A DNA stretch of 64,000 bases, taken from assembly GCA_021396245.1 (NCBI GenBank), contig WNYE01000028.1, forward strand, positions 1 through 64,000, given 5' to 3'. Each line of letters opens with the position of its first letter. Position 1 is the first letter of the stretch. Position numbers and translations under genes: made by a program. Shown here in pieces: positions 31,730 through 41,507 of this stretch. This DNA is from Sporothrix humicola. Lineage: Eukaryota; Ascomycota; Sordariomycetes; Ophiostomatales; Ophiostomataceae. Below the pieces are notes generated by a model. That model was not told where the DNA came from. It was given only the letters and a program-made list of their open reading frames with translations, and made no database searches.

Positions 31730-32793
31730 ATTGACGTATCCACACATTACCCACTTCACTTACACGCCTGCCAGCCTTCCTGCCCCCCTACCGCCTTCCT
31801 TTCACTCTTCCTGCCGTTCACACATGCCTCGCCTCACTTACAAGAAAGTACATCCGAGATAGGCCAAGCGGCCTCTCAGCCTCTCGCTCGCTCAATTACA
31901 ATGATGAGACCCAGACCCGCCCAGTCTAGTCCGTCCAACCAGGGAGCATGTATCCACGAGCAGACTACGAATAACAAGAAAATCTTCGGCTCATCGCCGG
32001 CTACAAGATTTAACAACAACTTATCCCACGCATCTTAGCCACGGAGCAGGTTGGCGAGGCCTCACAATCAAATCAAACGTCTGGGCCCTTTCCGTGTCCT
32101 CAATGGAGCAGTCCCCATTTTTATTTCTACTTTTGCTTTGGTTTTGTCATTTATTGCTCGCTGTTTCTTTGGGCATGGCGCCTTAAAAGTACCATGATGA
32201 CACGGGCTGGTCATCTACACGTGCTTTGGGCCAATCGTTGGTCGCCAGGCATGTGAGTGCATGCTTGAATGTCTTTCCCGTCCTCAACAGCCATGTCCTC
32301 GTGAAAGTCACAGTGGGCTCCATCAGAGGCTGGAAGAACCTTGATATCAGCGTCTCGTTTGTCCCGTAGTAGCCGATGAACACGCCGGGACGGCCAAACC
32401 ATTTGCTTCGACCGTGCCTTGATTCCGTTCTGTCTCTTATTTCGTTTCCTGCTTGTGATTTGTTTCTTTTGCTTCTGATTTTATTTCTTTCCTTCTTTTT
32501 TTCTTCCTTTCTTCCATTCCTTCAATCATCCTTGCTCGTGCTGGTCATTGTCAAGCAACCTCCCATCACATCATGTCAACAAACGCTTAACTGTCACTAA
32601 CCCTGGCTCATCATCCTACAGTCCTTTTTTCTTGGATATCGATACACATAAAACATCTGTCACCGGATCTTCAGGACTCCCTTTGTCACTGGTTTCTTAA
32701 TTTGAAAGCCAGTGTCTGCCCCAGAATATTATTTATATCAACACAACCCGCCCCCTTCCCACTTCCCAGAAAAATATCCCCTCTTCCGCCAAT
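31730..32793. other. Promoter side of the mitochondrial carrier gene
   Basis: No gene recognised. T-rich tracts at 32440-32520 and an AT-rich ATTATTTATAT near 32727-32737 lie before the carrier start. The last 80 bases are C-rich leader. Confidence 0.45.
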
Positions 32794-33996
32794 ATGAGCA
32801 GCAACACCATCAAGCAGGCAGCCGAAGCGGCCCGGTCTAAGTCAACCGAAGTCATGAACTCCGCCAAGAGCGAAGCCAACGTGATGGCAAACGCCACACA
32901 CGACTTCCTTCACACGCCCCTCATGCGTGCCGCCCTGCCCTTTATCAATGGTGGTCTCAGCGGCATGGTCGCCACCACAGTCATCCAGCCCGTCGACATG
33001 GTCAAAGTCCGCATCCAGCTTGCCGGCGAGGGTGTTGCCGGCGGTCCCAAGGCCACTCCTCTCTCCGTCACGCGCGAGATCCTGGCTAGCGGCAAGGCCC
33101 TCGACCTTTACACCGGCCTGTCTGCCGGCCTTCTTCGCCAGGCCATCTACACCACCGCCCGTATCGGCTGCTTCGACACTTTTATGGGCCGCCTGGCCAT
33201 CCGTGCTCGTGAGCAGGGCCGTGCCATTAGCTTTGGTGACCGTGCCGTGGCTGGTCTGGCGGCCGGTGGTCTTGCCGCCATGATTGGTAACCCGGCAGAT
33301 CTGGCCCTCATCCGCATGCAAAGCGACGGCCTCAAGCCCCTTGCTGAGCGCAAGAACTACCGCTCCGTCATCGACGCTCTAGGCTCCATTGCCCGCTCCG
33401 AAGGTGTGGCTGCCCTTTGGGCCGGTGCTGCACCCACCGTCGTTCGCGCCATGGCGCTCAACTTTGGCCAGCTTGCCTTCTTCAGCGAGGCCAAGGCCCA
33501 GCTCGAAAGGCGCACAGACATGCCGAAGCGTGCTCAGACGCTGAGCGCCAGTGCCATTGCCGGTTTCTTCGCATCCTTCTTCTCTCTGCCGTTCGACTTT
33601 GTCAAGACGCGGTTGCAGAAGCAGCAAAAGGGCCCCGACGGCAAGCTGCCGTACAAGGGCATGGCCGACTGTTTCACCAAGGTGGCCCGCCAGGAGGGTA
33701 TCCTGCGCTTCTACCGAGGATTCGGCACCTACTACGTGCGTATTGCACCACATGCGTAAGTACATTTCCTCTTTCCCCAGCCTTCAGGCTTCCTTGCCCT
33801 TTCAAAGGCTCGAACTTCAGCCTTGCTCCCCCACTTTGAAGGCCATCCAATCATTCCACACATAAAAAACGTGGGGTGGTTTGTGGTGTTATTCAAATTT
33901 CGCTTTTCACTTTTGGTAAAAAAACGTTGACGCTAATGACGCTGCAGTATGGTGACGTTGATTGTTGCCGACTACCTCGGTTGGCTCACCAGATAA
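32794..33996 (+). CDS. Mitochondrial carrier, 2-oxoglutarate/malate carrier type (336 aa, 2 exons)
   Basis: Inner-membrane exchanger of the SLC25 family, most like the 2-oxoglutarate/malate (SLC25A11) branch. Proposed exons are 32794-33755 and 33948-33996, with a 192-base intron having a GTAAGT donor and GCAG acceptor. The junction gives PHAMVTLIVADYLGWL, typical of the sixth helix of this branch, so the short second exon is well supported. The three repeats each carry the carrier signature: PVDMVKVRIQ, PADLALIRMQ and PFDFVKTRLQ. The middle repeat has Leu-Ala-Leu before the Arg where the motif usually has a Lys/Arg, as in OGC/DIC proteins. The N-terminal 45 residues are a Lys/Ala/Ser extension before helix 1. 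A dicarboxylate carrier is the alternative. Confidence 0.9.
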
Positions 33997-35258
33997 GACG
34001 GGCGGCCCAGTATGAAATCAATTATGCCAGCCATAACCGTCTGTACGGTTTGGCCTTCTCTTTACATTTTTCTTTTCTCTTTTTTATCGTCTTCTTACGC
34101 TACTGTTTTGTTTGGTTTTCATTATTTCCTTGTCTTGTCTACTTCTCTGCAAACGCCGTTTGAAATGCTAGTACATACCCCGGTCTTTTAACAACTATTT
34201 TTGACCGACCTCGTCACACTCTCCGTCTTTTATCATGAATAGACGACTGACGAATAAAAAAAATAAGATATGAAATAAAATACGTCACACTCAAAATAAA
34301 AAGATATAGCAATATGGGAACATAAATAAATGTGGGCAGTATCGTGATGATCGTTAAAGTTGTAGGGACACGCTACACATAGACAACCGGTTCCTCTGTG
34401 ACCATAATGGTTTTCAAATAGTAGGATAAATTTGTATTAACATTAATTATTTTAATAGTGATTTCTTAGTTATCTAGATGTTATATTTTTCTTTTTTTTT
34501 TTCAAAAAAAAATTAAGTCCTCGTTTAATAAATTCCTATCCTTCATGTTAATGCTTGCCAAAATCATATTTAAATAATTTCACAAATATAATGAGTTTGC
34601 TTCCCCATTATGATGCCAGGGTGAAGCAAAACTCATAGTTATTTAGATTACGACTTGATCCCACACATATCATCTTCACATGGTACATTGTATTACACAG
34701 TCATCGACTCGAGGCAAGACACCTTGATGTGACGGCCCGAGTCAAGTACACTCACGTGACTGTTCTAGGAAGGTAGTCGCGCCAGCCCCTCCCCCACTGT
34801 CCCAGAAGCGCGCCTTCCCTTGAAGCCAAGGGTCCACAGGAGCAACGAACGCGTGTGGTTCGCCCTTTCCTCCACTGTAACGAGAGCTGCACTAGCCCCT
34901 TTCCGAGGTGCTGATAGCGATTGAGATCGTCAACTTCCATCTGACCTCCGACCTCACTTTGACAAAGCGACAACTTCCGCGTCATCGCTCAGCATACGTT
35001 ACGAATTGGCACCTCGATTGCCGACGACACCAATTAGCCATCACTTACCAATGCAAAATCACTATCGATCACATCTACGCGAACTACGGACTATGCGCTC
35101 GAGAGGCCGAGACTTCCCCTAATCGATTCCCCTTCCGAGTTCGACTTTGATTTGGTTCTCGATCCTCCCCAACCCGACCACAGACCCGACGACAAGCCCG
35201 ACGAAACTACAACGGCCGCAACGTCTCCCGGGAATGTGATCCCGCGGACCGACGGCAC
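33997..35258. other. AT-rich intergenic region before PAN2
   Basis: 1.26 kb without a gene. The part 34220-34680 is strongly AT-rich, with A/T runs around 34490-34515. The last 250 bases are more balanced and should hold the PAN2 promoter and leader. Nothing more specific is visible. Confidence 0.5.
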
Positions 35259-38200
35259 ATGGATCCCGAGTGGACAGAGGTTGCCTGCGTGCAGCTGAGC
35301 TCGTCAAATGGCAGCGGGCCGGAGGAGGTGACGCCGACGGGGGTGACGGCGCTGGCGTTTGACACGACACAGGAGTTGCTGTGGACGGGCAACAGCGAGG
35401 GCCGGGTCGCGTCGTTTTACGGGTCCGACGTGCAGAGCTATGTCTCGTACGTCATGCAGCCGGCGTCGGACGGCGAGGTGCGGCAGATTTTGTTGAACGA
35501 CACGGGCGTGATCTCGCTGGGGCCACGCGGGCTGCACATGGCGCTGCGGAGGGGCCTGCCACTGTGGAACTGCCGGCACGAGGCGATGCAGGACATGTGC
35601 TGCATGAGCTTTACGTCGTCGTCCAACACGGAAGTGCTGGTGGCCGGGCGGCAGTCGGTGATGTTTGTCGTTGACCTCAAGGAGGGAGAAGTGGTGCAGC
35701 AGATCGAGGCGAAAGCAAAGTACACGCTGATGAAGCGCAACAGCCGGGTGATCTGTGCGGCAACGGACCACGGCACGGTCGATATCATCGACCCGTCGAC
35801 GTTCCAGGTCATCAAGAGCTGGACGGCGCACTCGGCGTTTATTCACGACATGGACGTGCAGGCGGACTACCTGGTGACGTGCGGCGCAACCCTCAAGCAG
35901 CAGGGCTCCGTGATGTTCGACCCGTACGTCAACCTGTTCGACCTCAAGCAGATGACGTCCATGGCGCCGATCCCGTTCCCGCCGTGCGCGGCCTTTGTGC
36001 GAATGCACCCGCGAATGGTGACGACGGCGTTTGTGGCGTCGACGTCGGGCCAGATCCACATCATCGACCTGATGAGCCCCAACACGAGCAACGTCAAGCA
36101 GGCCAACATAACCTCCTTTCTGGCACGCATAGAGATCTCGATGACGGGCAATGCGCTGGTGTTGGCGGACAGCGACTGCTTTATGCATCTGTGGGGCGCG
36201 CCGAATCGCATGCAGTTCACGGCCTATCCGACCATGATCGAGACAGACGCGATGCCCTCGCGCGACACCCCAAAATGGGACTGGGATGAAATCTCCGACG
36301 ACGAGAGAGACGAGGAGGACCTCAAGCCGTTTAGTGCCGTCGGCGTGCCGTACTACCGCGAGCAGCTCTTGTCGGCGTGGCCCAGCAACATGGTGTCGGA
36401 CGTGGGCGCGCCTCCCCCACGCTACGACCCAAGCATGTTCGACGCCGTCCATGGCACAACAACAAAGTTTGATTATGGCTGGTACACGGCCAACACGAGC
36501 GGCACGCTGCCGAACCAAGTCGAGGAGACGCGCAAAGACGAAAACAAGACCACGCAGGCCATCCAGGCGCCCAAGTTCTTGAGCGAGCGGTCGCGGGACG
36601 GCGGAATGGGCAGCAGCGCGATGCAGGCGCTGCCCAACGCCGCGGACGAGTTCGATGCCAGCCTTGCGGCGTCGGAGAAGGCGAGTCTCGGCAACGACGC
36701 ACCTAAGTGGTACCGGAGCGTCGAAATCAAATTTAGTAAATTTGGCGTCGACGATTTTGACTTTGCCTACTACAACCGCTCGCGGTATGCCGGCCTCGAA
36801 AACCACATTGCCAACTCGTATGCCAACGCGCTGCTGCAGCTGCTGCGCTTCACACCGACAATCCGCAACCTGGCGCTGCAGCACGCGGCCGGCAGCTGTC
36901 TCGACGGCCAGTGTCTGTTGTGCGAACTGGGCTACCTCTGCGACATGCTCCAAAAGGCAGAGGGCGCAACGTGCCAGGCCACCAACATGCTCAAGACGCT
37001 GAGCAGCCTGCCACAGACACACCAGCTGCGGCTGATTGAAGAAGAGAACCCTAACACGCCCATCACGGAGATGCTGCAGAACCTGACGCGGTTCTTGCTG
37101 ACACAGATCGCGGGCGACTTTAGCCGCATGCTGCCTGACTCGACGGCCATGGAGGACGCGCTGGCGACGTCGGGCGTCACGTACATGCGGTGTATGGCCT
37201 GCAAGAGCGAGACCAAGCGGCCCGTGTCGACCTATGTCAACAATCTCAAGTACCCAGCTCCACAGCGACCGACCAGCCGCGGGCCCAAGTATCCCAGGGT
37301 GACGTTCTCGCAGGTGCTGAAATCAAGCGTCGAGCAGGACTCGTCGACAAAAGGCTGGTGCGAGGTCTGTAATAGATATCAAACACTACAAAACCGCAAG
37401 ACGATCACCAGCATCCCCTCGGTGCTGACCCTCAATGCGAGTGGGCCGCAGAACCTGAACTATCCAGAACTGAAGCGGTTGTGGGGCACACCGGGCTGGC
37501 TGCCGGACGAGATTGGCATCATTGTCGACACGGCCGGCCAGTTTTTCTGTTACGAGGGTGAAGACCTTAAGCTGCACCTGCAGCGCGGCATCCACGACAT
37601 CAAGGTGTACTCGCTGATCGGCATGGCCGTGAGCGTCGATAACGGCGGACAGCCGGCCAAGTCGCACCTCGTGGCGATGGTCAACGTCGGCTACTCGGAG
37701 CCCACGCCGCCTGAGCAGCCGCAGTGGCACCTGTTCAACGACTTTTTGGTGCACGAGACGACGGTCAACGAGGCGCTGACGTTCAACACCAACTGGAAGA
37801 CGCCGTCGGTGGTGCTGTTCCAGCTCAAGAGCGACAACAACAAGATCGACATGGAGTGGAAGAGCCGCATCGACACGTCGGTGCTCTACATTGACAACGA
37901 CATGACGCCCGAGCAGCTAGCAGCAGCCACGTACAAACCGCTTTTGCCCGGCTCAGAAAAGCCCGGCAGGGACACTATCGTTGCCCTGGACACTGAATTT
38001 GTGGCGCTTAAGCAGCCTGAGATCGAGATGAACTCGGAGGGAGAAATGGAGACCATCCGACCCATGACTCACGCGCTGGCCCGCGTCTCGGTTCTGAGGG
38101 GGCAAGGCATGGACGAGGGCCTGCCGTTCATCGACGACTACATTATTATCAAGGAGACCGTTGTCGACTACCTGACACTGTACTCGGGCATCACGGCAAA

Positions 38201-39239
38201 CGACCTCGACCCGCGCAAGTCGACACACACGCTCGTGCCCCTCAAGCGCGCCTTCAAGAAGCTGTGGGTGCTGCTGAATCTGGGGTGTCGGTTCCTGGGC
38301 CACGGCCTCAAGCAGGATTTCAGGGTCATCAATATCCAGGTGCCTAAGGCGCAGATCATAGATACTATTGACCTCTTTTTCCTCAAGACCCGCCTGCGCA
38401 AGCTCTCGCTCGCATTCCTGGCGTGGAGCGTCCTCAAAGAAAACATCCAGCTCGAGACGCACGACTCGATCGAGGATGCGCGCACCGCCCTCAAGCTGTA
38501 CCGCAAGTACCTCGAGTTTGAAGACGCCGGCATCCTCGAGACCCAGCTCCAGGAGATTTACCGCGAGGGCCGCGACACCAACTTTAAGCCGCCCAAGCGC
38601 GGCGGCGACGACGCTGAGATGCGCCGCGGGACAGACACGCCGCCTGTCGGAGCGCCTGCGCCCGGATCGGCCATTAGCCCGCTGCTGGCACGCAGCCAGC
38701 CGGTGCCGCCGAGTATTGCCGTTGCCGCCACTGCTGCCGCAGCGATAGCCGCCGAGAATGCCATCAGTGCTGGCAATGCTTCTAAAGAAAGCGACGCTCG
38801 GGCTGCACCGGCGAGCACGTCGACAACGAACACACCAGCTCCTGCACCACCTGCAGCGGCACCGACAGCACCTGCAAGTGCTCCCACGACGCACAATCCG
38901 ACTCACAATAACCATGCTCACCACCAAAATCATAATACTCCTACCAATACTCACAGCGGCAACACCCACCACAATACCGGCGGCGGCCGCCACAACAACC
39001 GCTCCAATACCCACGGCCCCATGGGAGGACGCGGCCATGGACACGGGCACCACGGTCACGGCGGTCCCAACGGTGGCGGCAGTGGACGATACCACGCGCC
39101 CAATTCGTACCGCAATCAGAACCAGAACCAGAACCACTCTGGTCACTCTGGACACTCTGGCCACGACAGCAGTGGTGGTGGCCACAGCGGCCACAGCGGC
39201 CACAATGGCGGGTCGTACCGTCAATACAGACGGAACTAG
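35259..39239 (+). CDS. PAN2: PAN2, catalytic subunit of the PAN2-PAN3 poly(A) nuclease (1326 aa)
   Basis: Deadenylase that trims mRNA poly(A) tails together with PAN3 in the cytoplasm. Single exon. The N-terminal ~400 residues are a WD40-type propeller. The pseudo-ubiquitin-hydrolase domain starts near residue 513 (GLENHIANSYANALLQ), where the usual catalytic Cys is Ser, as known for PAN2. The DEDD 3'-5' exonuclease begins with D911/E913 in ALDTEFV and ends with HDSIEDARTAL near 1067. The C-terminal ~170 residues are an unusual low-complexity tail: Ala/Pro/Thr first, then His/Gly/Asn-rich with repeated GHSGHSGH units. That tail is well beyond the nuclease domain. The ATG at 35259 is directly before the first propeller strand. 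The identification is secure. Confidence 0.96.
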   Translation: MDPEWTEVACVQLSSSNGSGPEEVTPTGVTALAFDTTQELLWTGNSEGRVASFYGSDVQSYVSYVMQPASDGEVRQILLNDTGVISLGPRGLHMALRRGLPLWNCRHEAMQDMCCMSFTSSSNTEVLVAGRQSVMFVVDLKEGEVVQQIEAKAKYTLMKRNSRVICAATDHGTVDIIDPSTFQVIKSWTAHSAFIHDMDVQADYLVTCGATLKQQGSVMFDPYVNLFDLKQMTSMAPIPFPPCAAFVRMHPRMVTTAFVASTSGQIHIIDLMSPNTSNVKQANITSFLARIEISMTGNALVLADSDCFMHLWGAPNRMQFTAYPTMIETDAMPSRDTPKWDWDEISDDERDEEDLKPFSAVGVPYYREQLLSAWPSNMVSDVGAPPPRYDPSMFDAVHGTTTKFDYGWYTANTSGTLPNQVEETRKDENKTTQAIQAPKFLSERSRDGGMGSSAMQALPNAADEFDASLAASEKASLGNDAPKWYRSVEIKFSKFGVDDFDFAYYNRSRYAGLENHIANSYANALLQLLRFTPTIRNLALQHAAGSCLDGQCLLCELGYLCDMLQKAEGATCQATNMLKTLSSLPQTHQLRLIEEENPNTPITEMLQNLTRFLLTQIAGDFSRMLPDSTAMEDALATSGVTYMRCMACKSETKRPVSTYVNNLKYPAPQRPTSRGPKYPRVTFSQVLKSSVEQDSSTKGWCEVCNRYQTLQNRKTITSIPSVLTLNASGPQNLNYPELKRLWGTPGWLPDEIGIIVDTAGQFFCYEGEDLKLHLQRGIHDIKVYSLIGMAVSVDNGGQPAKSHLVAMVNVGYSEPTPPEQPQWHLFNDFLVHETTVNEALTFNTNWKTPSVVLFQLKSDNNKIDMEWKSRIDTSVLYIDNDMTPEQLAAATYKPLLPGSEKPGRDTIVALDTEFVALKQPEIEMNSEGEMETIRPMTHALARVSVLRGQGMDEGLPFIDDYIIIKETVVDYLTLYSGITANDLDPRKSTHTLVPLKRAFKKLWVLLNLGCRFLGHGLKQDFRVINIQVPKAQIIDTIDLFFLKTRLRKLSLAFLAWSVLKENIQLETHDSIEDARTALKLYRKYLEFEDAGILETQLQEIYREGRDTNFKPPKRGGDDAEMRRGTDTPPVGAPAPGSAISPLLARSQPVPPSIAVAATAAAAIAAENAISAGNASKESDARAAPASTSTTNTPAPAPPAAAPTAPASAPTTHNPTHNNHAHHQNHNTPTNTHSGNTHHNTGGGRHNNRSNTHGPMGGRGHGHGHHGHGGPNGGGSGRYHAPNSYRNQNQNQNHSGHSGHSGHDSSGGGHSGHSGHNGGSYRQYRRN

Positions 39240-40452
39240 GATCACCGATCAAACGCCAGAGTTAGTTCAGATACGCGTCCGGATGAGAATCAGAGCCAAC
39301 AAGGACGTCGACGAAGACGTCGACGAGAACGCCGAGGAGGACAAGGACGTCGGCAACCAGGACAAGGACCAGGACAGGCGTCCAATACGGCGCCAATACA
39401 GCCGCCAACAGAAACGCCGACGGCCCAGCATCGACGTCGACAAGGACGTCGACAAGGACCAAGACAGGCGTCCGATTCGGCGCCGATACGGCCTCCAACA
39501 GAAATGCCTATTGCTCAGCATCAACCGAGCCGCCGGCGGAGCCGTCGACAGAGAACAGCCTGAACGTTAGGCTCGCGTGTGGCTGGCAGCTTTATTACAT
39601 ACTCTATCCCCGTACTCTGTCGATTTTTGTATATACTTTTCTGCGAGTATTGCTTTATGGCGAAGCACGCCATGTGCACGCTCTTTTACCCTTTTGTCTT
39701 TTATCCTTTACCCTTTTGTTTTTGAATATTTCACTTTTTTATCACTTTACCTTTGTGAGAGCCGGTGCCTGGTTCTGTTCTTTTATTTACTAGTTAGTCT
39801 TTAGCAGGGAGGCGTCCAAAAATAAGATGGTGATATGGGATGGCACTCGTTGGACAAGTAGAGAGGGGCCGTGGGAGGACAGAAAATCTTGTAGAAAACG
39901 TGTTTAATAAAATTCAAAAATTGAAATAAAGACCGTCTCGTAGAATATCGTGAAAGGAGGTAGCTTCATCCGGACGTAGCCGGTACTTTCTGAGAAAGAA
40001 CGTTTCAACCAATCCGATCCGGATCTTGTGAATAAACCCATTGTTTACGGCTGTTTGTAGTATTGAGAGAAAACAAAGAAAAGGGGAAACAGTAACGGGC
40101 CAATTAATGCTGAGCATCAACAAAGGCATTGTTGTTACGTTTTCAGTTTTGTTAAAAGCACATACTAAAAGCAGCCACACTTTATGAATAAACTTATATG
40201 GTGAGAACTAAAATCAAAGTGTATGATTTAAGAATAAAAAAAAAAGAAAGAACAAAATGATATTGTTCGTGCTCAACACACTTTTCTCGCTTTTATCTGC
40301 ACCTCCCTCTCAGCCCGTTATACATGCTGCATTTATGAGCCTAAAATTAGCCGTAAACAACAAAAATTACACCAATACACGGTCATACTGCATGATTAAC
40401 CAAAAAAATTAATGAGAACGTCAAAAAAGGCCAAAAAAATGTCAATTGTTTT
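39240..40452. other. PAN2 3' flank with minisatellite; otherwise AT-rich
   Basis: Directly after the PAN2 stop the sequence is GC-rich and repetitive to about 39570 (see the repeat entry). After that it turns AT-rich, with no gene supported up to the tRNA at 40453. Confidence 0.5.
39361..39540. repeat. Two-copy tandem repeat, 90-base period, after the PAN2 stop
   Basis: Two 90-base units begin with the same GACAAGGACC (39361 and 39451) and stay similar for about 77 bases before diverging; GACGTC-rich sequence precedes them (39300-39360). The period is a multiple of three, so one + frame (and one on the minus strand) stays open through both copies. That + frame overlaps the end of PAN2 but is not the PAN2 frame. 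It may be a minisatellite or a relic of a longer coding tail. Confidence 0.7.
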
Positions 40453-40555
40453 CTCTTTCGCCGGGAATTGAACCCGGGTCCCGGGCGAATTGTGCCATGT
40501 GACATATGTCACGTGACCTGACAAGCCCGTATACTGACCACTATACTACGAAAGA
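40453..40555 (-). tRNA. tRNA-Asp(GTC) with a 31-base intron
   Basis: Read on the minus strand, the 7-base acceptor arms TCTTTCG and CGAAAGA pair perfectly. The D arm is TAGTATAGTGGTCAGTATA, the anticodon stem is CGGGC/GCCCG, and the T arm is CCGGG-TTCAATT-CCCGG, the usual eukaryotic tRNA-Asp form. The loop begins TTGTCA, placing anticodon GTC. The intron lies after position 37, at 40488-40518, the standard place for a nuclear tRNA intron. The mature length is 72 bases before CCA. Intron-containing tRNAs need the tRNA splicing endonuclease. The intron holds two overlapping palindromes. Confidence 0.93.
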
Positions 40556-41507
40556 TTGTTCTTTTGATTGGTTGATGGGAAGTTGGGCACTAGCAAAGTC
40601 TAAGAAGGAAGGGTTTGAATTGAAGCCAATGGTCCCTTGTATTTTGCATGTAAGAAGTGGTCTGTATTTCCTGTTCAAGACGTTCCTCACAGATTCCTTT
40701 GTCGTTTCTGACCTGTCCATTTTCCATCTCATATTGAGGCCAGACCAAACAAAGCAAACAGGGGCTTAAACCGGAGTGAACAGAACAATGAAACAAAATG
40801 CACAGCCATGGTGTCGTTTGTTCACCAAACCCTTTTGTTCATTCTCTCATTTCTGACTTGTTCATTTCGACCTGTTCTCTGCAGCTTGTTCTGTTTCATC
40901 ATTCATTCTTTCGGTGACGGCTTACCGCATCGCGCATCAACGACATGAACATGCAAAGCCTCTCAAAGAAGCTATGGAGACGGTGAAGAAACATGAAAGA
41001 AGATGTCACGAGAAGGGAAAAGATAAGAAGAAGAAAAAAAAACGAAAAAGAGACGAGAAAAAAAATGAAACATGATCAAAGTGAACAACTTTCTCGAGCT
41101 GCATATTGTATATAAGACGCCATGCATCCAGATGGACTTGTCTTCCATTCTTTCCATCTCAACAACATCACACTTTTACTCAACTTTGCTACACTAACAC
41201 ATTCACAGATTCCTCCTTCGCGGCCGTTTGATACTGCCTCACTCGCCTTTTCTGTCTTTCCTGTTTGCCTTTTTCCATCCACAATCACGGCGGCGTATCT
41301 CTTCGTTTCCGTTTAGATCCGCCACTTGGATTTTGTTTGTAAAAAGCATCCAGGTTGACCGACTCGTTTGTTTTTTTGTTTTCTTTTTCTGCTTTCCCAA
41401 ACGATTCACTAGATCGTGAGTTTGCGTATCGTCCTGCCTTCTTTTCTGTCTTTCCCTTTTCTCCCTGCACTCATCACTCGGTGAGCATTTCTTACACAGA
41501 CAACATC
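40556..41507. other. Promoter and leader of the divergent SNF2 gene
   Basis: About 950 bases. A TATATAAG box sits at 41109-41116, 390 bases before the chosen ATG, which suggests a long pyrimidine-rich leader (41220-41480). The reading frame of the gene is open upstream to 41355, but that part translates into Phe/Ser-rich leader-like sequence. No other gene is visible. Confidence 0.5.

Noticed and set aside
35304..37022. Long minus-strand frame (572 codons) opposite PAN2
   Set aside because: His/Arg/Val-rich translation typical of the shadow of a GC-rich gene; PAN2 on the + strand is certain.
37953..39245. 430-codon minus-strand frame opposite the PAN2 nuclease and tail
   Set aside because: Low-complexity Val/Arg/Ser translation produced by the antisense of the PAN2 tail; no domain.
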